Both the position numbers and the translations under genes were made by a program. From NCBI GenBank assembly GCA_964482405.1, contig CAYZXH010000003.1, positions 1 to 59,799 of the forward strand: a stretch of 59,799 nt of DNA, read 5' to 3'. Below the pieces are notes generated by a model that worked only from the letters and a program-made list of their open reading frames with translations, did not search any database and had not been told where the DNA came from. Shown piece after piece: positions 16,907-24,916 of the stretch; within the stretch, counting starts at the first letter, position 1, and every line of letters starts with the position of its first letter. The stretch comes from Zestomicrobium sp964482405 (GTDB lineage: Archaea > Thermoproteota > Thermoprotei_A > Sulfolobales > NBVN01).

Positions 16907-17395
16907 TTAACGCCTAAACCTTCTCCTACCTCTCACAGGCCTTGCAGAGAATTCAGCTACCCTTTCCTCACTAAGTATCCTCTCTTTCAACTCGTCAACG
17001 GCTTTCAATAATTCGTTTAATGTGTTTTCGTCTAACTTGTTCTGCCCTAAGAATTCCTTGCCGGAACTCGTTAGCCTAAGCTTTCTCAGCGTGGGTTCTG
17101 TCTCCACTAAACCTAGATAAAGAAGTACTCGAACATCCTCACTTAATTCCTTACTACTAGGTATTTGATCGACTAACACGAAAGAATACCTGAACTTAAT
17201 GTTCTTCTCTTTAGACAACGCATACACTAGGCTATTCAAGCTTCTCTCAGATATTATTTTGAGGTGATCTATTATGGTAAGTAGCTTTAGTTTATCAGGG
17301 TCTTTCTTAACGGCTTCTATGGTTGTGGCTGGCCTAGCAATTATTCTTAACTCCTTAGACGTGGTTCCCGAGGTTTGCTGAGGTTTTTGCGGCAT
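16907..17395 (-). CDS. Winged-helix-like hypothetical protein
   Basis: A 162-residue protein with a disordered N-terminus, a predicted winged-helix core around residues 35-115 (LLTIIDHLKIISERSLNSLVYALSKE; LLYLGLVETEPTLRKLRLTSSGKEFL), a helix and a strongly basic end (RPVRGRRRFRR). The arrangement suggests DNA or RNA binding. I do not recognise a named family. It faces the Trm112-like gene tail to tail with an 11-base gap and is divergent from TIP49 with 80 bases between. Confidence 0.55.
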   Translation of the reverse strand: MPQKPQQTSGTTSKELRIIARPATTIEAVKKDPDKLKLLTIIDHLKIISERSLNSLVYALSKEKNIKFRYSFVLVDQIPSSKELSEDVRVLLYLGLVETEPTLRKLRLTSSGKEFLGQNKLDENTLNELLKAVDELKERILSEERVAEFSARPVRGRRRFRR

Positions 17396-17475
17396 CTAGT
17401 ACATCCCTAAATGAAGTTGATCTAACGCTAATAAATCAGAAAAACTATAATTTAATAATTATTGGGGGACTGAAA

Positions 17476-18840
17476 GTGAGTGAGATTAGGGAGATTAAGA
17501 GTGTTAGGCCTGAGGTAGTCTTAAGCCTGCATAGCCATATAAGGGGTCTCGGACTCGACGCTAATATGGAGCCTAAGCCTGTTGCGGGAGGCTTAGTGGG
17601 TCAGATAGAAGCGAGGAAAGCTGCGGGAGTTGTGGTAGATCTCATAAGGCAAGGTAAGATGACTGGTAAGGGGATCTTACTCGTCGGCCCCCCAGGTACT
17701 GGGAAGACCGCTCTGGCAGTAGCTATAGCGAGGGAGTTAGGCGAGGACACACCTTTCGTAGCCATAGATGGTGCAGAGATATACTCCACAGAAGTAAAGA
17801 AAACAGAGGTTCTCATGCGCGCCGTGCGTAAAGCTATAGGCGTTAAGGTCAGAGAAGTCAGGAAAGTTTACGAGGGTGTAGTCAAGAACATAAAAATAGG
17901 TTTCGTGAAACATCCGTTTAATCCGTACGCGAGAATACCTGGGGAGGCTAGAATAACTCTCGAAACTAAGGACGACTCAATAACTATATCGGTGGGCGAG
18001 GAAATAACTAGTCAATTAGTTCAGCTCAGGATTAAGAGGGGTGACCACATATGGATAGACGCGGAGACAGGTATAGTACACAAGGTAGGGCGGGTTAAGG
18101 GGGTTGAGGAAGCTAAATATTACGACATAGACTCAACACGTATCGAGGAGGAGATGCCTTCCGGACCGGTAAAGAGGGATAAGGAAATAGTGCGTGTATT
18201 CACCTTCAACGACCTAGACCTCTATGTAGCTAGTCAGAGACTCTCTATAACCTCCCTGTTCGGTGTTGAGTTAGAGAAAGAAATAGATGAAGACACGAGG
18301 AAATCCGTTAACTCCATGGTAAGGAAGTGGCTCGAGGAAGGTAAGGGAGAGATAGTTCCCGGCGTTTTATTTATCGATGATGCACACCTCTTAGATCTCG
18401 AAGCATTCTCCTTCTTGACTAAAGTCCTCGAATCCGAGTTCTCGCCTATACTGATACTAGCTACCAATAGGGGGGTTACCAAGATTAGAGGAACCGATAT
18501 TGAGTCACCTCATGGAATACCCTTAGACCTCCTAGATAGGTTATTGATAATCCCAATGAAGCCTTACAGCAGAGAGGAAATAAAGCAGATAATATCAATT
18601 AGAGCGGAGGAAGAGGAAGTCCAGTTAAGTAAGGAGGGTCTTGAACGGTTAGCGGACATAGGAGTCAGCCATAGCCTTAGGTACGCTGTCCAGTTACTCA
18701 GGCCCGCACACATAATAGCTGAACGCAAGAAACACCAAGAGATAACGCCTGAGGACGTTGAGGAGGCAACGAGGCTCTTCATAGACACTAAACAGAGCGT
18801 GGAGTTAATAAAGCAGTATGAAGGACAATTCATTAAGTAG
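17476..18840 (+). CDS. TIP49 / RuvB-like AAA+ ATPase
   Basis: A 454-residue homologue of eukaryotic RuvBL1/2 (TIP49), hexameric AAA+ ATPases that act in chromatin remodelling and in box C/D RNP assembly. GGLVGQIEARKAAGVVVDLI, Walker A GPPGTGKTA (71-79), the DNA-binding domain II insert (about 120-270) and sensor region LRYAVQLLRPAH are all present. The Walker B reads FIDDAHLLD (Asp301-Asp302), where eukaryotic RuvBL proteins have DEVH, so the usual catalytic glutamate is an aspartate. The fibrillarin and Nop5 genes are only 4 kb away, compatible with a role in RNP biogenesis, though this is inference. Confidence 0.92.
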   Translation: MSEIREIKSVRPEVVLSLHSHIRGLGLDANMEPKPVAGGLVGQIEARKAAGVVVDLIRQGKMTGKGILLVGPPGTGKTALAVAIARELGEDTPFVAIDGAEIYSTEVKKTEVLMRAVRKAIGVKVREVRKVYEGVVKNIKIGFVKHPFNPYARIPGEARITLETKDDSITISVGEEITSQLVQLRIKRGDHIWIDAETGIVHKVGRVKGVEEAKYYDIDSTRIEEEMPSGPVKRDKEIVRVFTFNDLDLYVASQRLSITSLFGVELEKEIDEDTRKSVNSMVRKWLEEGKGEIVPGVLFIDDAHLLDLEAFSFLTKVLESEFSPILILATNRGVTKIRGTDIESPHGIPLDLLDRLLIIPMKPYSREEIKQIISIRAEEEEVQLSKEGLERLADIGVSHSLRYAVQLLRPAHIIAERKKHQEITPEDVEEATRLFIDTKQSVELIKQYEGQFIK

Positions 18841-19174
18841 TTACGTCCTCCTCATCTTCTAAGTAGGTTAGCAGAACAGGATTATCTATCTCGACCACCT
18901 CACCCCTACCGGATTCCTCACCCTCACTAACGAGTAGCGTGATAATCAAGTAACTACCTATCTTAGACGCCTTAACCTTCTTAACCTTCATCTTAGTGAA
19001 GGTATCTACCTCGTACCCCCCTAAATTGCTTCGTACCTCGTTAATCCCCTGCTCCCGCCTTAAGCGACCGCGGATTTTCGCGGCTACGTACTTATCGTAG
19101 CCCGTGATCGAGATCAACACTAAGAGTAAGGTAGCGGTCATTAGGAGTAGCTCCAGCATCACTCTCCCTAACAA
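18833..19174 (-). CDS. Small membrane-anchored hypothetical protein
   Basis: A 113-residue protein with one N-terminal membrane segment (MLELLLMTATLLLVLISITGY) followed by a basic region and a soluble beta-rich domain ending in acidic residues. I do not recognise a family. Its 3' end overlaps the end of TIP49 by eight bases on the opposite strand. It is divergent from Trm1, with about 75 bases of AT-rich promoter DNA between. Confidence 0.5.
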   Translation of the reverse strand: MLGRVMLELLLMTATLLLVLISITGYDKYVAAKIRGRLRREQGINEVRSNLGGYEVDTFTKMKVKKVKASKIGSYLIITLLVSEGEESGRGEVVEIDNPVLLTYLEDEEDVTT

Positions 19175-19249
19175 TACCTTTACTGGCTTGGTTGATTTTT
19201 AAGATATCAACCTAATTCTTTTTTAAGGAAGTGTGAGTAACTCGAATAC

Positions 19250-20461
19250 GTGGTGGAGGCCGGTGTTTCTGGTATGTCAGAAGATTATGTAGTTATCGAG
19301 GAAGGTAGGGCGAGGATCAAGGTCCCGAACCCCGCGAAGTACTTAAGACCTGATAATGTGTACGAACCTGCGTGGGCACCCGTTTTCTACAACCCAGCTC
19401 AGACCATGAATAGGGATGCTTCAGTCCTAGTACTGACTGCTCTACTCAAAACTCAGAATTTCGAGAAGCCTGTGAGAGTAGCCGACCCGTTCTCAGGGAC
19501 TGGTGTCAGAGCAGTGAGGTACGCAATCGAGGTTCCCGGCGTCAATGAGGTATACGCTAACGACTTAGACCCCAACGCCTTCAAGTTAATTCAGGAAAAC
19601 GTGCGCATGAATAATGTCCAGGATAAGGTAAGGGTCTTCAGGGGGGACGCTAACGCAATCCTTTACATGCTGAAGTCTCTGGGATACACCTTCGTTTTCG
19701 TGGATATAGATCCTTACGGGACCCCAGCACCGTACGTTGACGCCGGCATATGGTCCACCAGGAATCACGGCGTTTTAGCTGCTACTGCGACGGACACAGC
19801 ACCCTTGAGCGGGTCTAAATACTTAGCCGGGTCTAGGAGATACGACGTTAGGTTACTCCCTAATGACGTAGGTGCTGAGGTAGGACTTCGTGTTTTGCTA
19901 GGTTTCATGGCTAGGAGGGGGGCGACTCGAGACAGGGTTGTGGAACCCCTGCTCTCCTTTTACTCAGGACATTACTACAGGGTTTTCGTGAGGGTTTCTA
20001 AGGGAGCTACTAAGGCTAGCGAAGTCCTCTCTAATCAGGTAAGCTATCTTCTAATATGCGATAGATGCGGTTTCAGAACATACACGAATAAGATAGTGGG
20101 GGACGAGGTATGTTCTTTTTGTGGAGGTCCTGTGAAACTCTTAGGTCCTCTATGGAGAGGGGAGCTCGTCAACGCTTCATTCCTTAAGATCCTCCAGGAT
20201 TTACTAAGTAATGAGTTTAGTTACCTACAGTCACGTGGCAAGCTAGCTAAGCTACTAGAATTTCTAGTTAATGAAGAGACTAGCTTACCTGCCTATAACC
20301 TAATTACTCTAGCTAAGTTCTTGAAAACTAACGTGCCCTCAGTCAAGAAAGTCTTAGAATGCTTAAGGAAAGCCGGCTACAAAGCTAGTAGGACACACGT
20401 AGCACCTCAATACATTAGAACAGACTCAGACCTAGAAACCTTGCTTAGGTGCGTCACATAG
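19250..20461 (+). CDS. trm1: tRNA (guanine26-N2)-dimethyltransferase Trm1
   Basis: Trm1 makes N2,N2-dimethylguanosine at position 26 of tRNAs with S-adenosylmethionine. The SAM site is RVADPFSGTGVRAVRYA with the acidic strand end YANDLDP; the catalytic motif is DIDPYGTPAPYVD. A zinc ribbon near residue 270 (CDRCGFRTY and CSFCGG) and a C-terminal winged helix complete the 403-residue enzyme, usual for archaea. The GTG at 19250 sits about 25 bases after a TTTTTTAAGG TATA-like box and could be leaderless; an ATG at 19274 is the alternative. Confidence 0.95.
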   Translation: MVEAGVSGMSEDYVVIEEGRARIKVPNPAKYLRPDNVYEPAWAPVFYNPAQTMNRDASVLVLTALLKTQNFEKPVRVADPFSGTGVRAVRYAIEVPGVNEVYANDLDPNAFKLIQENVRMNNVQDKVRVFRGDANAILYMLKSLGYTFVFVDIDPYGTPAPYVDAGIWSTRNHGVLAATATDTAPLSGSKYLAGSRRYDVRLLPNDVGAEVGLRVLLGFMARRGATRDRVVEPLLSFYSGHYYRVFVRVSKGATKASEVLSNQVSYLLICDRCGFRTYTNKIVGDEVCSFCGGPVKLLGPLWRGELVNASFLKILQDLLSNEFSYLQSRGKLAKLLEFLVNEETSLPAYNLITLAKFLKTNVPSVKKVLECLRKAGYKASRTHVAPQYIRTDSDLETLLRCVT

Positions 20462-20465
20462 CTAG

Positions 20466-20840
20466 TTAATCTGAGTTACTTTGCAGAAAGTAGGTCAGTA
20501 GGTTGCATTTGTATGGATTGAAGAAGCCTCCAGTACCACACCTGTATAACTCTCTGCACACAAAACACGGCAACTTAATGACCGGATTTAAACTAACTTT
20601 AAGAGATACCTCCTCTAGTTTCTCAGGCACGTATTTGAGCACGTACGTCTTCCTACCCTTATATAGCATTTGCTCTCTCTTTATCAAACCCTTACGAACT
20701 AAGCTGAGGACCGCTCGCGAGCCCTCCCTATTATCAACCCCTAGAATAGACCATAACTCACTCTGAATAACACCGTTCTTGCCTCGCTGCTTAACAATCT
20801 CCAATATACGTCGCTCCAGCTCCGCCCTCATCAGAGACAC
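20466..20840 (-). CDS. tfeB: Transcription factor TFE beta subunit
   Basis: The 124-residue protein has an N-terminal winged helix (residues about 8-70) and a C-terminal cysteine cluster, Cys92, Cys95, Cys101 and Cys112, in PCFVCRELYRCGTGGFFNPYKC. The spacing and the GG..NP..C context match the 4Fe-4S domain of human RPC39 and Sulfolobus TFE-beta, the factor that with TFE-alpha helps RNA polymerase melt promoters. TFE-beta is known mainly in crenarchaea. It faces Trm1 tail to tail and shares a direction with THEP1, which lies upstream. Start is GTG at 20840 or ATG at 20831. Confidence 0.82.
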   Translation of the reverse strand: MSLMRAELERRILEIVKQRGKNGVIQSELWSILGVDNREGSRAVLSLVRKGLIKREQMLYKGRKTYVLKYVPEKLEEVSLKVSLNPVIKLPCFVCRELYRCGTGGFFNPYKCNLLTYFLQSNSD

Positions 20841-20877
20841 CGTTTCCTCATACCCGATAATAACATCGGTTTGGGAG

Positions 20878-21405
20878 CTAATATAGTGAATCCCGTATCC
20901 TAAAGTACAGGTCTTTATGAATCCAGTCCCTGTTAGAGAGAGACACGGAAAACAATTCCCACCGACTGCTCAAGGACTTAAGTATGGTGTCCTTCAGCTT
21001 CCAGTGGATAACGGCTAGTAAAACCCTATCACTTCTTAAAACGTCGTAAATAGCTGACCTAAGCTGAGGAACCGACAACTCCATAGGACCTATCTCATCA
21101 ATAGCTATCAAGTCGGAATTCTCCACTGCTTTCTTGATGGAGTTGACCCCCACGGCTGTGGCAGCCTCCACGTTAACACAGTACCTCCCGATGCGTGGCT
21201 CCCCACCCTCACATAGCTCGGCTAACCAACCCTCCTCACCGCTTATTAAATCAACTATCTTGAAACCTATCCTCCGCCCACCTACCCGGACCTCAGGACA
21301 AATAAAACCACCTATTCTTAAGCCGTCCTCCCTCAGTAACTCAATGACTTTAAGGAACACCGTAGTCTTACCAACGCCTGGAGGACCACTAATGAAGAAC
21401 TTCAT
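20878..21405 (-). CDS. Nucleoside-triphosphatase THEP1
   Basis: A 175-residue P-loop NTPase of the THEP1 family. Walker A is GPPGVGKTT at residues 7-15, followed by GFICPEVRVGGRRIGFKIVDL, the typical family segment; Walker B is LIAIDEIGPMEL. THEP1 of Aquifex hydrolyses ATP and other NTPs slowly; its biological role is open, and a human relative, NTPCR, is linked to nucleotide metabolism. It lies between TFE-beta and an HTH regulator on the minus strand, with short gaps that suggest co-transcription. Confidence 0.88.
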   Translation of the reverse strand: MKFFISGPPGVGKTTVFLKVIELLREDGLRIGGFICPEVRVGGRRIGFKIVDLISGEEGWLAELCEGGEPRIGRYCVNVEAATAVGVNSIKKAVENSDLIAIDEIGPMELSVPQLRSAIYDVLRSDRVLLAVIHWKLKDTILKSLSSRWELFSVSLSNRDWIHKDLYFRIRDSLY

Positions 21406-21443
21406 TTCATGCTCAGGCTCGCGAGTATTCTTAAATCCTTGAG

Positions 21444-22409
21444 CTAAACCTTAATTATCTTAACTTTTCCTCCCTCAACAGTCGATAAGCTATCTCTTAT
21501 CATCTTCGCTTTCTCAGGATCGTCTGTAACGACACTGACATCCGCGTCAGTAACTCTAGAGAACTTCAGGCACTCACCGATCTTCACGATCATCTCCCTC
21601 ATGCCATATCTGTGGGACTTAGTCGTATCCACCGTTATGAAGGTCTCCCTATCTTTTATTATATAGTCCGGTGCCGACCTTCTTATCTCGTATATCTTGC
21701 TCTCATCCACGTCGAATAACTCTTTAAGGTTTGTTTTCACGCGTATTAAATTCTCGTTAGCGAATCCCTGAGCTTCTTTAATCGACTTACTGGCAAACTC
21801 TTCCCTTAAGTCTTTAGCTGATATAGGTCTTATGACTTCATCACCTAACACCGAAGCTAGTTTCTCAGCTGTCTCTATGGTTATGTTCCCTCCCTTCTTC
21901 TCATAGGTTTCCAAGGTTTTCCTAGAGATATTCAGGAGGGATGACAAAGACGTCAGCGTGTGTCTTAGTTCTGTTCTCTTTCTAGAGAAGACCTCACTAT
22001 CTACTTTAACGAATAGCTCCCCCCTCTTATATAGAGCTATTAACTCATCTCTCCCGGAATACATGTTCTGGAAAGTCTTTAAGCTAAGTAAATAAACACC
22101 TTCTTTCTCAATCACTATGTTCTCGTATACGTCAGGAGTCTCTGAAATTATTAAAGGTACGGCGTTTAAAGCCATCGAAGACTTAATTAGGTCCTGTGCT
22201 TCGTTCTTATTCACGTGCATTAAGTCCTTAACTCTTATTATGAGTGTCCCGTGCTCGTCACTGCTAGCAACTATATCTATAGATCTCTCCCTGTACTTAA
22301 CGGGAAAGTTAATGACCTCATATCTAAAGCTAACTCTCTCTAACACGTTGTTAACTCCTTCGTAAAGCTTCTTAAGCACTTCCTTACTTCCCGTTCTACT
22401 CTCCATCAT
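21444..22409 (-). CDS. Archaeal HTH-type transcriptional regulator
   Basis: A protein of about 321 residues with a nuclease-like N-terminal region, (FRYEVINFPVKYRERSIDIVA and GTLIIRVKDLMHVNKNEAQDL) and a central XRE-type helix-turn-helix (RHTLTSLSSLLNISRKTLETYEK, then TAEKLASVLGDEVIRPI). The C-terminal 110 residues again look like an alpha/beta nuclease-type fold. This layout is that of the family labelled putative HTH-type transcriptional regulatory protein, conserved in archaea but without a known target. Two adjacent ATGs (22409, 22406) are possible starts. Confidence 0.75.
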   Translation of the reverse strand: MMESRTGSKEVLKKLYEGVNNVLERVSFRYEVINFPVKYRERSIDIVASSDEHGTLIIRVKDLMHVNKNEAQDLIKSSMALNAVPLIISETPDVYENIVIEKEGVYLLSLKTFQNMYSGRDELIALYKRGELFVKVDSEVFSRKRTELRHTLTSLSSLLNISRKTLETYEKKGGNITIETAEKLASVLGDEVIRPISAKDLREEFASKSIKEAQGFANENLIRVKTNLKELFDVDESKIYEIRRSAPDYIIKDRETFITVDTTKSHRYGMREMIVKIGECLKFSRVTDADVSVVTDDPEKAKMIRDSLSTVEGGKVKIIKV

Positions 22410-22473
22410 TATCAATAATAACTAAGTAATGCAGTAATATAAGTGTTTAATTTTTTCTTTTCGAAGATAAATA

Positions 22474-23178
22474 TCAACTTCTCGTATACCTAGCTAACAC
22501 CATAGCGTGGTCTTTATCGAAGGGATCTAGATGGACCACATCAACTATTTCGAATCCTCCCTTAGTCAGCGTGTCTATCTCCCGCTTATAAACCTCGTCA
22601 GGTTCTTTAGTCACGTCAATACTTCTAGACTTTATAGCTAGGTAGAGATAACCATTCTCCCTCAAGAAGTACTTAGCGTTGATGTTCACGATGGCCGCCT
22701 GCTCCGGCTGCGCTACATCAGCGTATAAGACGTCAACCAAAGAGACTGTGTGTGAGTATTTCTGCGGGAAGCGCGCGTCGTTCAATAGCGGGATTAAGTT
22801 TTTGCGGTCTTCACATACTCTCAGTAAATCTCTTATTACTCTAGGCGCGAACTCAACTGCGTACACAACTCCCTTCTCGCCAACCAAATCCGATACGTGG
22901 CTCGGCGTGGTTCCCGAGCCAGCGCCTAGGTAGAGGACCTTAGTACCACTACCTATGAATAATTCTTTTATGCCTTTCAATAACGCTCCAGCCAGCTTAC
23001 TCCTGTAGGGGTTCCACTCCCTATACTCCACCCCCTCATACAAGTACAGTCTCTCGCCGTAGACTCTCTTGCCAGGAGCTAGGTTCTTAGTAGCTAGTTT
23101 TATGCTACCATCTTCTAACTCAACCAAGTATACGCCGCCATACTTTTCATGAGGCTTAATACTAACTACTTCTATCAT
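22474..23178 (-). CDS. flpA: Fibrillarin-like rRNA/tRNA 2'-O-methyltransferase
   Basis: The catalytic subunit of archaeal C/D-box RNPs, 234 residues. An N-terminal beta domain (GVYLVELEDGSIKLATKNL) is followed by the SAM-binding fold with KVLYLGAGSGTTPSHVSDLVG and YAVEFAPRVIRDLL. The catalytic tetrad surroundings VDVLYADVAQPEQA, AIKSRSID and LDPFDKDHAMVLAR are in place. It lies six bases after the end of Nop5 in the same direction, the standard archaeal pairing, and so probably shares the Nop5 promoter. Confidence 0.97.
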   Translation of the reverse strand: MIEVVSIKPHEKYGGVYLVELEDGSIKLATKNLAPGKRVYGERLYLYEGVEYREWNPYRSKLAGALLKGIKELFIGSGTKVLYLGAGSGTTPSHVSDLVGEKGVVYAVEFAPRVIRDLLRVCEDRKNLIPLLNDARFPQKYSHTVSLVDVLYADVAQPEQAAIVNINAKYFLRENGYLYLAIKSRSIDVTKEPDEVYKREIDTLTKGGFEIVDVVHLDPFDKDHAMVLARYTRS

Positions 23179-23184
23179 CTTTTA

Positions 23185-24429
23185 TCACCTACCACCCCTC
23201 CCCCTCCTACCCCTCTTAAATGGAGGTCTTTCAGGCCCTTTAACTTTCTCTGGCATGGGCTTGGCAGGCGGCTTAGCGTACAACTCCTTAATCTCCGCAA
23301 TCCTCTCCTGAAGATCTTTCTTAAGCTTATCCGCAATGAATCTGCCGGTGAAGTAATCGGCTTTAGCAGCTATAGCTAGCTTAGTTGCGACAGCTCTCGC
23401 GATCTTACCTCTCTGCCACTTAGGGGCTGTATGTATTTCCGGGTACTGGAATAACACGCCGTGTTTCGGCGGTCTCCCGCCAGTTCTTAGAGCTCTGAAC
23501 AAAGCTTTCTCAGCGCCTAAGACTTGAATAGTGCTTGCAGGCATCTTAGCCAAGTCTTCGAGACTTCCGGCAAGCGATAATAATCTCGCGCCCAGAGTAG
23601 GTCCCACGAGTTCCGTTATGTTAGGGGCTACCTCCCTCATGACTTGACTTAAGTATTCTGAAAGCCTATCCCTCAACTCGTAAAGATTTAGAATAACGTT
23701 AACAAAGTCTCTTATTCTCTCAACATCCACTTCCGATAAGTCAGCACCCATACTCTTCCTAGAAGCATCGTAGATCTTGAGAGCTCTACTCTCACTAAAG
23801 CCTAGCTTCCTGAGTTTTTCGGGAGTCATCTCCTCCCTACTACCAAACTCGTAAACTACCGTAGCGTACATCTTATGATCCTCTATCAAGTCGTCTAACT
23901 CCGGAAAGTGAACACTATACCACTCACGCATTCTCGACGCGAATAAGTTTATAGTCTTATCTATGTCATCTATAGACCTGATGGCTTGAATAGCTAGTAA
24001 GTCCCTCTTAGCAGCAAAGCTCCTTAACTTAATCCTAGTTGCTTGAAGCATTACTTGATTCAAGAACATAACCCACTCAACCTCAGATTTCGCAATACCT
24101 TCATTAATCGCTATCTGAATCAAGGAATCACGAAGTCTTCGAAGAACACTATTCTCAGGCTCTACAAGCGCTTTAAGCTTCATCGAAGAAAGCGCTCTCG
24201 CATGATCCTCATCCGGAACCACCACCTCGACCTCGTCACCGTAGGCCTTAACCAAATCCTCAATACAGGCAACAAACTCATCCGTTACCTCCCCATTCTC
24301 CAATTTCAGAACGCGCTCAACCAACTCATTCACGTTAATCTTACTACTAAAACGCTTTACGAGTACATTACCATCAACGTCAGCTATTAGAGACCCTATA
24401 AACGTATCAAGAGCTACTACCCTCACCAT
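23185..24429 (-). CDS. nop5: C/D-box RNP protein Nop5 (Nop56/58)
   Basis: The scaffold protein that links fibrillarin and L7Ae on guide RNAs. From the ATG at 24429 it has 414 residues: an N-terminal fibrillarin-binding domain, a long coiled coil, and the Nop domain with ELVGPTLGARLLSLAGSLEDLAKMPASTIQVLGAEKALF split around residues 270-310. The end is basic (PPFKRGRRGRGG), as expected for an RNA-binding tail. The upstream TATA-like box CATATATAAATTTG (24455-24468) makes this start preferable to an in-frame start at 24453. Confidence 0.95.
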   Translation of the reverse strand: MVRVVALDTFIGSLIADVDGNVLVKRFSSKINVNELVERVLKLENGEVTDEFVACIEDLVKAYGDEVEVVVPDEDHARALSSMKLKALVEPENSVLRRLRDSLIQIAINEGIAKSEVEWVMFLNQVMLQATRIKLRSFAAKRDLLAIQAIRSIDDIDKTINLFASRMREWYSVHFPELDDLIEDHKMYATVVYEFGSREEMTPEKLRKLGFSESRALKIYDASRKSMGADLSEVDVERIRDFVNVILNLYELRDRLSEYLSQVMREVAPNITELVGPTLGARLLSLAGSLEDLAKMPASTIQVLGAEKALFRALRTGGRPPKHGVLFQYPEIHTAPKWQRGKIARAVATKLAIAAKADYFTGRFIADKLKKDLQERIAEIKELYAKPPAKPMPEKVKGPERPPFKRGRRGRGGR

Positions 24430-24454
24430 TAGCACCAAATAGAAATAACTCACA

Positions 24455-24468
24455 CAAATTTATATATG
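24455..24468 (-). promoter_or_regulatory. TATA box for nop5-flpA
   Basis: Read on the minus strand, CATATATAAATTTG lies 26-39 bases before the Nop5 start codon at 24429, giving a leader of about ten bases or fewer. The same stretch on the plus strand reads TTTATATATGC and could also serve a rightward RNA. Confidence 0.5.
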
Positions 24469-24470
24469 CT

Positions 24471-24612
24471 AAGGATCACGTAGACAGACTTCATAACGCC
24501 TGGCAACACCGCATCATTAAGGACAGGCTCTCACGTCCGCTAAGATCATCGTTTGCCGCTTCGGCTTTTCCATTATCACTGAGGGTCTCACGCTAAAGAC
24601 ACGTGGGTCCTT
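24471..24612 (+). ncRNA. Candidate structured RNA, about 142 nt
   Basis: The ends of this gene-less block pair with each other: AAGGATCACGT (24471-24481) with ACGTGGGTCCTT (24601-24612), eleven pairs including one G-U and a single bulged G. Inside are a GCCG/CGGC hairpin at 24555-24565, a GGAC/GUCC hairpin at 24521-24537 and a competing GCCUG/CAGGC stem at 24498-24528. It sits between the divergent nop5 and S30e promoters. I could not match it to 5S, SRP, RNase P or tRNA, and no C/D boxes occur in the right order. Strand is uncertain, and the fold could also be chance. Confidence 0.35.
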
Positions 24613-24620
24613 AATCAAAA

Positions 24621-24630
24621 GCTTATAATC
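24621..24630 (+). promoter_or_regulatory. TATA box for S30e
   Basis: GCTTATAATC lies 33-42 bases before the S30e start codon, the usual crenarchaeal spacing for a leader of roughly ten bases. Confidence 0.4.
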
Positions 24631-24662
24631 TTTAGAAGTATTTTTTATGCGGGTCTAGGGCA

Positions 24663-24866
24663 ATGCCTACGCACGGTTCGATGACTAAGGCTGGTAAAGT
24701 GAGGAGTCAGACTCCAAAGATAGAGAGGAAGCCTAAGAGGAATTTCCCGCCTAGGCAGAGGAATAGGCGTGAGTATTGGATTAGGAAGAGGAAGGAAGCG
24801 GGTCTTCCAGTTCCTACGGTGATACCTCCTTCGTCTGTGCCCAGTGCGAGGAAGGCTACCGCATAG
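24663..24866 (+). CDS. rps30e: 30S ribosomal protein S30e
   Basis: The N-terminus MPTHGSMTKAGKVRSQTPKI, followed by KPKRNFPPRQRNRREYWIRKR, is the diagnostic sequence of S30e, a small basic protein of the ribosomal small subunit found in crenarchaea and eukaryotes. In eukaryotes it is made as a fusion to a ubiquitin-like protein; here it stands alone with a 15-residue low-complexity tail. It is 50 bases upstream of GatD and transcribed in the same direction. Confidence 0.95.
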   Translation: MPTHGSMTKAGKVRSQTPKIERKPKRNFPPRQRNRREYWIRKRKEAGLPVPTVIPPSSVPSARKATA

Positions 24867-24916
24867 CTTTTCAAAAAATAATTTTGTTAATAGAGTTTCT
24901 TAAGTGAGGTGCTGGC

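Noticed and set aside
24471..24612. 5S rRNA
   Set aside because: CAUAACGCCUGGCAACACC resembles the loop A-loop B region of crenarchaeal 5S RNA, and a terminal helix exists, but the conserved GAACCCGGAAGUUAAGC block and helix IV are missing.
24471..24612. C/D-box sRNA beside nop5
   Set aside because: C-like ATGAT sequences occur only on the minus strand and CTGA only on the plus strand, so no C and D box share a strand.
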